A stretch of DNA of 56,000 nucleotides from JAFGRR01 sp964563855 (GTDB taxonomy: Bacteria > Planctomycetota > Phycisphaerae > UBA1845 > Fen-1342): contig CAZLYU010000020.1 in the NCBI GenBank assembly GCA_964563855.1, positions 1-56,000 of the forward strand, given 5' to 3'. Of this stretch, positions 8,158-17,223 are shown one piece after another. The position numbers were made by a program, and so were the translations under genes. The notes beneath the pieces were generated by a model. The model was given only the letters and a program-made list of their open reading frames with translations, made no database searches and was not told where the DNA came from. Numbering within the stretch: the first letter of the stretch is position 1; each line of letters opens with the position of its first letter.

Positions 8158-9276
8158 TCAGTAAGCGAGCAGCTTCTTGCGAAGCCGTTCGATCTTGATG
8201 CGGGCGAGTTGGTCGGCGATTTGCTGGCCGGCCCGCCCGTCTCCATAGACGTTCGCGCCGCCGCGTCGGGGCCGAAGACGGAGCGCGCGCTCGATCGCAG
8301 TCGTGACGCCGCGTCGGGTTTCATCGCAGTGAACGATCGCGTGACCGCCGGGCTCGCGTCCGCGCTGGCGCTCCCCGACGTTGACGACCGGGACGCCCGC
8401 GAATGGCGCCTCGATGAACCCGGCCGACGAGTTGCCGACGAGCAGCCTCGCGGTCAGGAGGCCCTCGAGGAAGACCGGCCGCGGCAGCGATTTCACGACC
8501 TTGGCGTGTTTGACGCGTTCTGCGTGAGCCTCGATGGCGCGTAGCACACCCGCGTTGCCGCGGTCGCTGTTGGGATAGACGACCGTGTGCGGTCGGCCGG
8601 TGGCGGCGACCGCTTTGAGCACGGCGCTTGCGGCGCGGGCCTCGCGATCGGCAGGGCGACCGTAGGCGTGTTGAATGACGAGCACATGTTCGCCGCGCGG
8701 GGCGTCGAACGTGTGAGACAGCGTGGCGAGATCGTCGAGCCCGGGGGCGCCGCAGAGGTGAATGCGGTGCGGCTCCTCGCCGAGGCGCGCGATGCGTCGC
8801 GCGGCGCGACGCGAGGCGGCGAAGTGGACGTGCGCGAGCTTGGTGATCGCGTGGCGAAACGCGTCGTCGAAGTCTCCGGCAGCGACATCTCCGCCGTGAA
8901 TGTGACCCAAGACGCGATCCGTAGTTACTGCGGCGAGCGCACCGGCGAGGGCTTCGACCCGGTCGCCGAGGACGAGGACGACCTCCGGGCGCAATTCGTC
9001 GAGGTGCTTCGCGAGCGCCGCCACGCCGCGGCTGAGTCCGAGCGCCTGATCGAGCGCTGCGTCGTCGCCGGCTTGCATACGCGCGGCGACCAGGGTGGGC
9101 CACACGTCGCGACGGATTTCATCGATGGTGCGGCCGAATCGCGGAAGGAGGTGCATTCCGGTGGCAATGACTTGCAGTTGCAGCTTGGGGTGGGCGTGGA
9201 TGGCTGCGCATACGCTGCGGAGCAGACCGTATTCGGCGCGGGTCCCCGTGATCACGGCGACGCGCCGTCGCGTCAT
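8158..9276 (-). CDS. neuC: UDP-sugar 2-epimerase (hydrolysing), NeuC/LegG-like
   Basis: A 372-residue enzyme of the hydrolysing UDP-N-acetylglucosamine 2-epimerase family, which yields ManNAc (or the 2,4-diacetamido analogue in the legionaminate route) for nonulosonic acid synthesis. The N-terminal VAVITGTRAEYGLL is the family signature. Further motifs are VLVLGDRVEALA, HIHGGD, DDAFRHAITKLAHVHF, and near the C-terminus VGNSSAGFIEAP with VPVVNVGERQRGR. In most NeuC proteins the third of these reads IEGGE; here it is IHGGD. The ATG at 9276 overlaps the neuB stop (ATGA), and the frame is open further upstream but without homology, so 9276 is the start. It is the last gene of a neuA-neuB-neuC operon. 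Confidence 0.9.
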   Translation of the reverse strand: MTRRRVAVITGTRAEYGLLRSVCAAIHAHPKLQLQVIATGMHLLPRFGRTIDEIRRDVWPTLVAARMQAGDDAALDQALGLSRGVAALAKHLDELRPEVVLVLGDRVEALAGALAAVTTDRVLGHIHGGDVAAGDFDDAFRHAITKLAHVHFAASRRAARRIARLGEEPHRIHLCGAPGLDDLATLSHTFDAPRGEHVLVIQHAYGRPADREARAASAVLKAVAATGRPHTVVYPNSDRGNAGVLRAIEAHAERVKHAKVVKSLPRPVFLEGLLTARLLVGNSSAGFIEAPFAGVPVVNVGERQRGREPGGHAIVHCDETRRGVTTAIERALRLRPRRGGANVYGDGRAGQQIADQLARIKIERLRKKLLAY

Positions 9277-10313
9277 GCCAGCAGATCCGCAGTGAGCGGC
9301 GTGTCGCGCTCGACGGCGCGACGCACGCGGCGTCCGGCGACAGCATGACACGCGCTGGGCGGCAGACCGCCGGGGGGGCGCTTGGCGGCGAGGTCGGCGA
9401 GCGCGATCACCTCGCCGGGCTCGAGCGCGCGGGTGCAGACCAGGCTCTTGCGACTCACTGAGCGGACGTCGGCTTCGATTGGCTGAAACGGAATAGCCCC
9501 GTCGCCGAGGGCTTGTGTGACCGCCCGGACGTTTGCGACGTAGCGTGCGAAGGCGTCGGGATCGAGCGAGGCGGCGTGGTCGGGTCCCGCCGCCGTGCGG
9601 TCGAGCGTGATGTGTTTCTCGAGCAGCACAGCGCCGGCGAGCACGGCCCAGGCGCCGGCTGCTTCGGACGTGCTGTGGTCGCTGAAGCCGACGGGGGCGT
9701 CGAACTTTTGTGCGAGGGCGGCCATGCGTCGTAAGTTGAGGTGTTCAGTCGGTGTGGGATAGGCGCTCACGCAATGCAGCAGCGTGGTGCGTGCGAATGC
9801 GGCGCGCGACTGCAACGTGTCGACGCCGACTTCGACTTCGCGTTCCAACGCCGCCCCGGTCGACACGATCAGCGGTCGGTAGAGTTCGCAGGCCGCCGCG
9901 ATCAGCAGCGTGTTGTCGACGTCGGTTGACGCGATCTTGACGGCGGAGGGTTCCAGCTCAGCGAGGGTGTCGACGTCGGTGGGCGAGAAGGGTGTCGCCA
10001 GGAACGCGACGTTGCGCGCGGCGCAGTGTTTACGGATCGTGTGCAGTGCGTCGATCGATAGCGTCAGGCTCGTCAGAAGCTCGCGTTGCGTGGCCGCATC
10101 GCGCTGATAGCGCGCGGTGGGGGCCAGTGCCGTGGTCAGCGTCTCGGGCGAGAAGATCTGCAGCTTGACCGCGTCGGCGCCGGCGTTGGCGGCCGCGTCT
10201 ACGAGGCGCAGCGCCGTGTCGAGGTCGCCGTTGTGGTTGACGCCGATCTCGGCAATGACGGGGACACATCCGTCACCGGGGTGCGGGAACGGAACGCGGC
10301 TCGTGGGCGGCAT
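9273..10313 (-). CDS. neuB: N-acylneuraminate (nonulosonic acid) synthase
   Basis: A 346-residue synthase that condenses phosphoenolpyruvate with ManNAc or a related 6-carbon sugar. The TIM-barrel domain begins at VPVIAEIGVNHNGDLDTA (about residue 17) with ADAVKLQIF following, and VGFSDHS is present near residue 195. A C-terminal SAF (antifreeze-like) domain covers about residues 285-346, with SLVCTRALEPGEVI and KRPPGGLPP. The ATG at 10313 has GAGGAG 6 bases upstream, so the 41-base overlap with the preceding neuA is probably real. Family members also include legionaminate and pseudaminate synthases; the downstream NeuC favours the sialate or legionaminate branch. Confidence 0.92.
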   Translation of the reverse strand: MPPTSRVPFPHPGDGCVPVIAEIGVNHNGDLDTALRLVDAAANAGADAVKLQIFSPETLTTALAPTARYQRDAATQRELLTSLTLSIDALHTIRKHCAARNVAFLATPFSPTDVDTLAELEPSAVKIASTDVDNTLLIAAACELYRPLIVSTGAALEREVEVGVDTLQSRAAFARTTLLHCVSAYPTPTEHLNLRRMAALAQKFDAPVGFSDHSTSEAAGAWAVLAGAVLLEKHITLDRTAAGPDHAASLDPDAFARYVANVRAVTQALGDGAIPFQPIEADVRSVSRKSLVCTRALEPGEVIALADLAAKRPPGGLPPSACHAVAGRRVRRAVERDTPLTADLLA

Positions 10314-10980
10314 GCAACACTCCTCGCGGCGAACGCTGTGTGGCGAGCAGGGCGGCGGCGAAACGCAGATCGGCGGGTTCGTCGATGTCGACGCTGCACT
10401 CGCGGGGCATCACGTAGGGCATGATGCGACGATGCTTCGCCGGCGTCGGGATGTCGTCGCGCCCGAAGACGTAAATCGCGCCGTTGAGTTTGACGAGCGT
10501 TTCGGCGCCGGGCAAGGGTTCGATGCGGCCGTCGCGTCCGAGGTGCGCCGCCCAATTCGCGGGTCCGAGCGGCGCGACCGATTTGACGATGCACGGCGCG
10601 AATCGCCAGTAGATGTCGAGGGCCTGACGTACATCCTGACTCACGCGGAGCGGTGAAGTCGGCTGCAGGATCACCAGCACGTCGAACGCTTCGCCACGCG
10701 CTTCGAGCCGCTGCAACAGCCACTCGGCGGCCGGCAGCATCGCGGCGGTCGGCGTGGCCAGTTCCTTCGGGCGCAAGCCGATGCAGGCGGCGCCGGCCCG
10801 CTGGGCGGTCTCGGCGATTTCAGGATCGTCGGTGTTGATGTGAACCGCGTCGATGACGCCGCTGTCGAGTGCCGCCGCACAGGCGTGAGCGACGAGCGGT
10901 TTTCCGGCGAGGCGCGCGAGATTCTTCCGCGGGAACCGTGTGGATCCGCCGCGGGCGGGGATCATGCCAAGCACGCGCAC
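10273..10980 (-). CDS. neuA: CMP-nonulosonate (N-acylneuraminate) cytidylyltransferase
   Basis: A 235-residue nucleotidyltransferase that activates the nonulosonic acid as a CMP-sugar. The N-terminal MIPARGGSTRFPRKN is the CTP-binding signature, INTDD gives the acidic pair near residue 50, and LQPTSPLR is the conserved substrate loop. The start is GTG at 10980 with GGGAG 9 bases upstream; the family similarity begins at once. It is the first gene of the three-gene operon. No polysaccharide transferase or flippase using the CMP-sugar is in the window. Confidence 0.9.
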   Translation of the reverse strand: MRVLGMIPARGGSTRFPRKNLARLAGKPLVAHACAAALDSGVIDAVHINTDDPEIAETAQRAGAACIGLRPKELATPTAAMLPAAEWLLQRLEARGEAFDVLVILQPTSPLRVSQDVRQALDIYWRFAPCIVKSVAPLGPANWAAHLGRDGRIEPLPGAETLVKLNGAIYVFGRDDIPTPAKHRRIMPYVMPRECSVDIDEPADLRFAAALLATQRSPRGVLHAAHEPRSVPAPR

Positions 10981-11092
10981 AGGGTGTTGCTCCCGAGCTA
11001 GCGAAGTCGCGAGCCGCGCTGGTCGCTACAGTCCGCTATCGACGCTGGGGAAGCTTCGTCTTGAGTTCGCTCCGGAGTCGCGCAGTAGATGA

Positions 11093-11719
11093 TCAGCGCG
11101 GTTCGCCGAACACCTGCACCCAGTATCTGCCGTAGCTGCCGCCGAGTTGGATGCCGACGCCGAGTTCGGTGAAGCGCGGCTCGAGGATGTTGGCTCGGTG
11201 GCCGGGACTGTTCATCCAGTCGTCCATCGCCTGTTCCGGCGTGCGCTGGCCGGCGGCGAGATTCTCTCCGATGAACGCGTAGCTGTATCCGAATTGATCG
11301 GCGCGTTGGCCGAGTGTGCTGCCCGTAACGGGATTGACGTGGTCGAAGTAGTCGTAGGTGATGAGCTCGCAGGCGTAGGCGTCGGCCTGAGCTTCGAGCG
11401 TTGCGTTGCGCGTGACGGGGTTGAGCCCGGCGCGCAGCCGCTCCTGGTTGACGCGATCGAGCACCTCGGCCCGCCACGCCGCCGCTTCGGTCGCGCCTGC
11501 GCAGCGGGCGTCATTCGCATCGGGTGTGGATGTCGGTGGCGGCGTCGCGGCTGGCGGCGGCGTGTTCGAGCCGCCGGCGGGCGCGGGTGTCGTGCCGCCG
11601 GCGCCAAAGTCATTCGCTCCGCTCAGCGGACAGCCAGCAACTGTCAGGCACGCGAGAGTGCTGATCAACATGCCGGACCAAAGGGGACGATTGTTCGGGC
11701 GGCGTGTGAACGATCCCAT
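11093..11719 (-). CDS. CAP-domain (SCP/PR-1) lipoprotein
   Basis: The 208-residue product begins with a lipoprotein signal (STLACLTVAGC, lipobox VAGC), followed by a Pro/Thr-rich linker and a CAP domain from about residue 80 to the end. CAP signatures are visible: VLDRVNQERLRAGL, LEAQADAYACEL, YFDHVNP, GENLAAGQRTPEQAMDDWMNSPGHR, shown here in two pieces as GENLAAG and DDWMNSPGHRANIL, and WVQVFGEPR. These supply the two histidines of the cavity. Bacterial CAP proteins (YkwD-like) are extracytoplasmic and mostly of unknown activity. I chose ATG 11719 because GGAG lies 9 bases upstream; an in-frame ATG at 11734 is possible. It is divergent from the large gene at 11828. Confidence 0.88.
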   Translation of the reverse strand: MGSFTRRPNNRPLWSGMLISTLACLTVAGCPLSGANDFGAGGTTPAPAGGSNTPPPAATPPPTSTPDANDARCAGATEAAAWRAEVLDRVNQERLRAGLNPVTRNATLEAQADAYACELITYDYFDHVNPVTGSTLGQRADQFGYSYAFIGENLAAGQRTPEQAMDDWMNSPGHRANILEPRFTELGVGIQLGGSYGRYWVQVFGEPR

Positions 11720-11746
11720 TGAAGCGCACTCCATCAAACCAACCAC

Positions 11747-11775
11747 TTGAACGGACCTTCTTTGCGGCCCATACT
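11747..11775 (+). promoter_or_regulatory. Candidate sigma-70-type promoter for the PKD/WD40 gene
   Basis: TTGAAC (11747-11752), 17-base spacer, CATACT (11770-11775). Each box matches consensus at four of six positions. It lies about 50 bases before the start at 11828. Confidence 0.35.
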
Positions 11776-11827
11776 TCCCCAACGAATGACCCGGGGGACG
11801 CGCTGCCGCCGGCAGGGAGACTGTTTC

Positions 11828-14800
11828 ATGCAAAGACGCCTGGCGTTCATGCCGCTGTTTCTGACAATCGCGGCGCTTACTTTTTCGGCAGGCTGCCTCG
11901 ATCTTACGCAATTCCTGAATGACGGCGGTGGTTTTTCGTTCGTCGGTCCGCCGACGGAAACCCCGGACAACGAGGCGGATGCGCCCGCGGCCGGGGGGGC
12001 GACCTTCAATCTGGCGCCGAACGCCGTGATCACGGTTGACGTCGATCGCGGGATCGCGCCGCTGACGGTCAACTTCTCGTCGGCGGAGAGCAGGGACGAT
12101 GGGTTGATCGTTTCGCGCGAATGGAGTTTCGGTGACGGCACGACCAGCCAGGAAGTTTCTCCGATCAAGATCTATCAGACCACGGGCGAGTTTCTCGTCT
12201 CATTGGTCGTGACTGACGACGCGGGGCTGCAAGACACCGATACGCAACTGATTATCGTGACCGAAGCGCCGATTCCGCGGATCGTGCCGGATCGCACCAC
12301 AGCGCCCTCCGCGCCGGCCACGTTCAACTTTGACGGGTCGACATCGTCTGATTCGGATGGCGAGATCGTGCGGTTCGAGTGGGACTTCGGCGACGGGTCA
12401 ACTGCGCTGGGACCGACCGTGCAGCACACCTATGCGCGTCCGGGTTCGTATCGGGTCGAGCTAAGCGTGACCGATGACGACGGAGTCGAGGCGAGCACGC
12501 TCATCGTGGTCGAAGTGGGTATCGCGGTGCCGACCCTCGTCTTCCGCACGCCTCCCAGCGACGCGCGCAACGTCGCGATTCCGAAGGATTCGCCCGTCTG
12601 GGTGCAGATCGAATTCGATGTGGAGATCGGGGTGCCGCGCTTTCTCAGCGCCGGCCTCGATCGCGACTTTGACATCTGCGATGCGCAGACCCGTGTGTAC
12701 GACGTCAGCACGCTCGCCGAGACGGCTGCGATCCTCGGCCACCGCGACCGTGTTCGGGATGTCGAATACTCGCCGGACGGCACGCTGCTGCTGACCGCGG
12801 GTGATGACGGCGAGCTGCGGATCGTTGATGCGGAGACCGGCGATTTGTCGCTGCGGTTCGTCGACACCGGCAGCGCGGTCAATAGCGCCGCTTGGTCGCC
12901 GGACGGCTCGGTCATCGCCGCCGCGCGGGCGGATGGCGCGGTGACGCTGCGTAACTCGGTGACGGGGGCAGTGCTGCGCACGTTGAGCGGGCTGACGCTG
13001 GCCGCGCGGAGCGTCGCGTTCTCGTCGGATGGCGCGCAGGTTGTGGCGGGCGGCAATGACGACGTCGCGATCATCTGGGATGTCCTCAGCGGCGGCCAAC
13101 TCCTGACGTTGGATGGCCACACGGGCGACGTGACGTCGGTCGATTTCGTCAACAATCGCGTGTTGACGGCGAGCCAGGACGGCACCGCGCGGATCTGGGA
13201 CGCCGACGTCGCCAGCCCGACGGCGGGCGGTGAACTCTTGCGATTTTCGCTGCATGCGGCGCCGGTCTTTGCGGCCGCCTTTTCGCCGGATGGAGCCTTG
13301 GTCGCCACGGGAGGCGCTGACGACCTGGTGCGTCTGTGGCGTGCGACGAACGGGGTGGAGCTTCGCCAGTTCAGCGGGCATGTGAACGATGTGGTGTCGG
13401 TCGCCTTCGCGCCCGACGGCGCTCGGCTTGCTTCCGGCAGCCGCGACGCATCGGCGCGCGTGTTCGACGTCGCAACGGCGGATGTGCTGGGACGGGTTGA
13501 GCCGTGCGACTCCGCAATCGCGTCGGTCGCCTTTTCGCCGAACGGCCTCCAACTGGCGGCCGGTGTGGCGGCGGCGAATGCGACGCAGCTTGATGCGGAG
13601 GAGGAGCAAGGGAACGATCTGAATCTGACGACGCCGCAGCCGCTGCGCATTGATCGACCGGATGTTGAGCCTGGTGAGTACTTTCTGTACTCGGAGGTGA
13701 ACACCGATCGCACGGCGCCGCTGCGCCGCTATTCGCCCACGGTGGTTCAGGTGGTGGCGCCCGCGCCGGCGTTTGTGACAAATCCGACGGATCCCGACGC
13801 GCCGCCTCCTCCGCCGGTTGCGCTGTTGGGGGATCAGGCGACGGTGGTCGCCGCGCCGACGCCGGTGCGACAGATCTTCGATCTGGGACCGGTCGCCGCG
13901 GGTGATCGCATCGAGCTGGCGCTGGTGTCGCAACCGGGGTTCGACACGTTCTACCGCGAGACGCAATTTCCGGAGAGCGCGGCGTTCACGAGTCAGGCGA
14001 ATATCGCCTCGGAGTCGGATGGCTTCTACAGCATCATGCTGCTCGATGCTGAAGAACGTGTGCTGGCGTGGTATCAGCAAGACGAGGACATCAACGTCTT
14101 GTTCTCGCCGGCGACGCGCATTGTCTTTGGCGACAGCACGTCGAACCTGTACGTCGCGACCGACACTGGATCATCCTTTGCCGCGCGGCTCGAACGCAAC
14201 TTCGGGCTGGTCGAACGTCAGCAGCGGGTGTTCCTGAACTTCGGCGCCGGCGACGCGATCATCATCGGCGACAACCAGGCGCAGACGTTTGACTCGCTCT
14301 CGGATCAGTTGCAGGCGATCGGTTACACCGCCGACGAAGTGGCGAACGAAATCTTGCCGACGCTGGTGAGTCGCGTGCGGACGCTGTTCTCGCTCTACGA
14401 CGTCGTGATCCAAACCAGCAACGGTGCGCTCAACGACCCGCCGGATGCCGGTGCGCCGCCGGCGCCGCCGTTCCAGGAAGTCTTCTTCGGCGGTGTATAC
14501 ACCGTGAACTTTTCAGCGGAGAGTCCGCCGCCGATCGACATCGGAGCGGTTGACTTCGTCGATCCGCGCAACGACACGCTGACGGGAGCTGCGGCGGTGG
14601 GTGTGGGCGGCATCCTGCAACGGGTCGGCCAGTTGGATACGACCTCGATGGGGCTGCTGCTCGGGAACGCCACCGCGCACCAGGTCGGGCTGTTGCTCGG
14701 CTTGCGGCGGACCGAAGGCACGACCAACGACATCATGGACATCGAGCGACTGTGGCTCGCCGCCGACAACATCATCGAGACCAATACGCCGATCTTCACG

Positions 14801-14929
14801 ACCGGCGATCTGCGCGGCATCGAGCAGTTCAGCGAGCGGCCGGCGGAGGGCGTTCCGTTCGTCGAAGCGATTGGAACTCAGGATGCTGACTTGCTGCTGC
14901 TGTCGGTCGTGGGTCCGGCTCAGCCGTAA
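11828..14929 (+). CDS. Large lipoprotein: two PKD domains, WD40 repeats, decayed metalloprotease-like C-terminus
   Basis: A 1033-residue secreted lipoprotein. The start ATG 11828 has GGGAG 9 bases upstream and gives a lipoprotein signal ending in TFSAGC. Two PKD domains follow (about residues 60-145 and 150-235; REWSFGDGT and FEWDFGDGS are their signatures). After a short linker come at least six WD40-type repeats (about 290-590; for example VRDVEYSPDGTLLLTAGDDG, VRLWRA, VVSVAFAPDGARLASGSRD). The remaining C-terminal part includes FNFGAGD-like strands and, near residue 950, AHQVGLLLGLRRT followed by NDIMD. That segment lines up with the HExGHxLGLxH...D(I/L)MD zinc site of metzincin-like proteases, but with the catalytic Glu and two His replaced. 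The role is unknown; a surface scaffold is a reasonable guess. Confidence 0.85.
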   Translation: MQRRLAFMPLFLTIAALTFSAGCLDLTQFLNDGGGFSFVGPPTETPDNEADAPAAGGATFNLAPNAVITVDVDRGIAPLTVNFSSAESRDDGLIVSREWSFGDGTTSQEVSPIKIYQTTGEFLVSLVVTDDAGLQDTDTQLIIVTEAPIPRIVPDRTTAPSAPATFNFDGSTSSDSDGEIVRFEWDFGDGSTALGPTVQHTYARPGSYRVELSVTDDDGVEASTLIVVEVGIAVPTLVFRTPPSDARNVAIPKDSPVWVQIEFDVEIGVPRFLSAGLDRDFDICDAQTRVYDVSTLAETAAILGHRDRVRDVEYSPDGTLLLTAGDDGELRIVDAETGDLSLRFVDTGSAVNSAAWSPDGSVIAAARADGAVTLRNSVTGAVLRTLSGLTLAARSVAFSSDGAQVVAGGNDDVAIIWDVLSGGQLLTLDGHTGDVTSVDFVNNRVLTASQDGTARIWDADVASPTAGGELLRFSLHAAPVFAAAFSPDGALVATGGADDLVRLWRATNGVELRQFSGHVNDVVSVAFAPDGARLASGSRDASARVFDVATADVLGRVEPCDSAIASVAFSPNGLQLAAGVAAANATQLDAEEEQGNDLNLTTPQPLRIDRPDVEPGEYFLYSEVNTDRTAPLRRYSPTVVQVVAPAPAFVTNPTDPDAPPPPPVALLGDQATVVAAPTPVRQIFDLGPVAAGDRIELALVSQPGFDTFYRETQFPESAAFTSQANIASESDGFYSIMLLDAEERVLAWYQQDEDINVLFSPATRIVFGDSTSNLYVATDTGSSFAARLERNFGLVERQQRVFLNFGAGDAIIIGDNQAQTFDSLSDQLQAIGYTADEVANEILPTLVSRVRTLFSLYDVVIQTSNGALNDPPDAGAPPAPPFQEVFFGGVYTVNFSAESPPPIDIGAVDFVDPRNDTLTGAAAVGVGGILQRVGQLDTTSMGLLLGNATAHQVGLLLGLRRTEGTTNDIMDIERLWLAADNIIETNTPIFTTGDLRGIEQFSERPAEGVPFVEAIGTQDADLLLLSVVGPAQP

Positions 14930-15187
14930 GAAGGCGCGTTTCATGGAGTGCATGCGGGTTCGCCTTCCCCGTTGTTGGGGTGGGAGCGCGCGGGGGGACC
15001 ATGTCAAACAAAAAGCTGTGCTTCCAGGACGGTTCGCTCGTTACAATCGCGGCGGCGGTGGTATCGTGTCCGCATCCGATAACTTGGCGAAGGGCGTGGC
15101 TTCGCAGCCGCACCCGGAGCGCCGGTGCTGCACACCGGACATCTGCTCGTGTCGCGGGCCGCGACGCAGGGAATGGCGGAAACGTTC

Positions 15188-16174
15188 ATGGCGAAAATCA
15201 CGATCGAAGACATCAGCCGCGAGACCGGTCTGTCACGGGGAACCGTATCGCGTGCGCTGAACGATAGACCTGACATCAGTGACCGAACCAAACAGCGCGT
15301 GCTGGAAGCATGTCGCAAGCTCAATTACGTGCCCAGCCAAGCGGCGCGGTCATTGGCGACCGGGCGCACCTACGTCGTGGCGGTGTACGTCAATGACCTC
15401 TCCGATCCATTTGCGACGCAGTTCTTGCGTGGTGTTCTGACGCGCGCCGATCGCGCGAACTACAACGTGCATGTCGTTGAATTGCCGCAAGATGACGCCG
15501 CACTTGAAGCTGCGGTACCGCATTTGGCGAATCAACGCGTCGATGGCGCGTGCGTCGCAGCGTCGCTCGACGCCACCCGCTCCCGGCTGGTGAGCGAGGC
15601 GCTTGTGGGTCGACCGGTGGCGGCGACGGCGCGGCTGGAGGGTCAGGAAGTCGACATTTTCGCCCCGGACGACGTGGAGTGCGGCCGGCTCGCGGCGCGC
15701 TGTTTACGTGAGACCTGTAGCGGACGGCTGCTGTTTGTCGCTTCCGCGGACGCGCCGGGCATCGCCTCACAAGCAGAGGGGTTTCGCGAGGCGGCGGGTG
15801 AAAACGCGGCGGTCGAGCACTGGCCGACCGATGACGCCCGCGTCGCGACATGGGTGGATGAGCAACTGCTGACCGCGGGTGGGGTGGTCGCGGCTGACGA
15901 GGTCGCGGCACTGCGCGTCGTGCTCGCGATGGCGCGGCGGAAACGCTCGATCGGGGCGGAGCTGCCGCTGGTGGCGCTCGGGCGGCAAGCGCTCCTGCTG
16001 TCGCTGCAGTCGACGATCACGACCGTGGAGTGTTCGGGTGAGGAAATCGGCCAGCGGGCGATGAGCGCACTGCTAGAGCGGGTCGCCAAAACGCGGCTGG
16101 ATGCACCCGACGCCACGCTCGTGGCCCCGCGTCTGATTCGGCGTGGGTCGGAGCGTCAGACGATGCCGGCGTGA
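15188..16174 (+). CDS. LacI-family transcriptional regulator
   Basis: A 328-residue repressor-type protein. The N-terminal helix-turn-helix is clear: ITIEDISRETGLSRGTVSRA at residues 4-23, then LNDRPDISDRTKQRV and the hinge-helix region LNYVPSQAARSLATG. A periplasmic-binding-like effector domain follows (VVAVYVNDLSDPFATQFLRG, ending near residue 325). The ATG at 15188 has GGCGGA upstream; an ATG at 15173 is also possible, but its AGGGA is only two bases away. The effector is probably a sugar or phosphosugar, by family. It is followed after 200 bases by the hpf-PTS operon, which it may control. No operator could be picked by eye. Confidence 0.88.
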   Translation: MAKITIEDISRETGLSRGTVSRALNDRPDISDRTKQRVLEACRKLNYVPSQAARSLATGRTYVVAVYVNDLSDPFATQFLRGVLTRADRANYNVHVVELPQDDAALEAAVPHLANQRVDGACVAASLDATRSRLVSEALVGRPVAATARLEGQEVDIFAPDDVECGRLAARCLRETCSGRLLFVASADAPGIASQAEGFREAAGENAAVEHWPTDDARVATWVDEQLLTAGGVVAADEVAALRVVLAMARRKRSIGAELPLVALGRQALLLSLQSTITTVECSGEEIGQRAMSALLERVAKTRLDAPDATLVAPRLIRRGSERQTMPA

Positions 16175-16374
16175 GGTGCGTCGCTGACGACGGCGTAAGC
16201 TGCTCGTTCCTTGACGACGGCTCAATTGACCGGATAGATTCGTCTGGCCGTGGCTGCGACCGGACAGCGCGATGTGGGTCATCCCGCCGATTGTCTTCAG
16301 GTTTCGATCGCCGGCGGTTGAGGTCGTGGCGGCGGGCGGGCGTCTCGGCGTCCGGTTTTGCACGCGAGGATCAC

Positions 16375-16698
16375 ATGCAGATCACGGTGACAGGTCGACA
16401 CGTGGACGTCAGCGATGCGGTACGCGCTTATTGCGAGGAAAAGGCGGCCAAACTGCCGCGCTACTTCGACCGCGTTTCACGGATTGAAATCGTTCTGGAT
16501 GGGGACGACGCTCATCGTCGCGTCGAGATGATCGTGCATAGCGAAGGGACCGGCCCGTTCGTCGGCGTGGAGGAGCATGCAGACGCGATGGCCGCGGTCG
16601 ATTTGCTCATCGACAAGATGGAACGGCAACTCACCCGCTACAAAGAGCGCGTCCGAAACCGCAAGCACCTGCCCGATGTGAAGCATGCGGATTCATAA
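16375..16698 (+). CDS. hpf: Ribosome hibernation promoting factor, short form
   Basis: A 107-residue protein of the HPF/YfiA (S30AE) family, which binds the decoding centre of idle 30S subunits. Family signatures are MQITVTGRHVDVSDAVRAY, KAAKLPRYFDRVSRIEI, and the helix DAMAAVDLLIDKMERQLTRYKER. The protein ends at 107 residues and lacks the C-terminal dimerisation domain of long HPF, so 100S formation would need another partner. The ATG at 16375 has GAGG 5 bases upstream. It heads the gene run hpf-EIIA-HPr-EI, an order reminiscent of the rpoN-linked hpf-ptsN group of Proteobacteria. Confidence 0.92.
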   Translation: MQITVTGRHVDVSDAVRAYCEEKAAKLPRYFDRVSRIEIVLDGDDAHRRVEMIVHSEGTGPFVGVEEHADAMAAVDLLIDKMERQLTRYKERVRNRKHLPDVKHADS

Positions 16699-16721
16699 GC
16701 ATTGCCGTGAGATAGCGACCT

Positions 16722-17210
16722 TTGCCGACCAAACTGCTTGAACTGGTGGATGAGAAAGCGATCGTGCCGTTGCTGCAGGCGGACGATCGTGCGGGTGTGG
16801 TTCGGGAGCTCGTCTACGCCTTGGTGCGGGCGGGTCAGCTTGGCGAAAGCGGAGCGGAGGCGGTGGCCCGCTCCATCCTCGCTCGGGAGCGGTCGGGCGG
16901 CACAACCGGGATCGGCAAAGGGATTGCGCTGCCGCACGCCAAAGTCGACGAGCTGACGACGGTGGTCGGAGCCCTGGGGCGGAGCCCGGACGGGGTTGAT
17001 TTCGCGGCGCTCGACGGTGAGCCGGTCTATGCGATCTTCCTCATCTTGAGTCCGACGGGGGAAGCGGAGCGTCACCTGGCGGCGATGGATGTGGTTTACC
17101 GCCTGGTTCAGCAGGAGCGATTCCGACGTTTCTTGCGGCAAGCGGATTCAAGCGAGAAGATCCGGGATCTGTTGGCGGAAGCGGATGAAGCGCTTTTCAG
17201 CGACTCGTGA
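16722..17210 (+). CDS. ptsN: PTS EIIA of the fructose/nitrogen type (PtsN-like)
   Basis: A 162-residue EIIA domain. The phosphorylated histidine is H72 in GIALPHAKVDEL; E. coli PtsN uses H73 in a closely similar loop. ERSGGTTGIGKGIA before it and AIFLILSPTGEAERHLAAM after it match the PTS_EIIA_2 family. No EIIB or EIIC domain is attached or nearby, which points to a regulatory rather than a transport role. The start is a TTG at 16722 without a strong ribosome-binding site, so the exact N-terminus is uncertain. It lies 23 bases after hpf and 13 bases before the HPr gene. Confidence 0.85.
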   Translation: MPTKLLELVDEKAIVPLLQADDRAGVVRELVYALVRAGQLGESGAEAVARSILARERSGGTTGIGKGIALPHAKVDELTTVVGALGRSPDGVDFAALDGEPVYAIFLILSPTGEAERHLAAMDVVYRLVQQERFRRFLRQADSSEKIRDLLAEADEALFSDS

Positions 17211-17223
17211 CTTGCGAGGCAGC

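Noticed and set aside
11720..11911. Longer N-terminus of the CAP-domain protein starting near 11911
   Set aside because: It would overlap the promoter and start of the divergent gene, has no ribosome-binding site, and would place the lipoprotein signal deep inside the protein.
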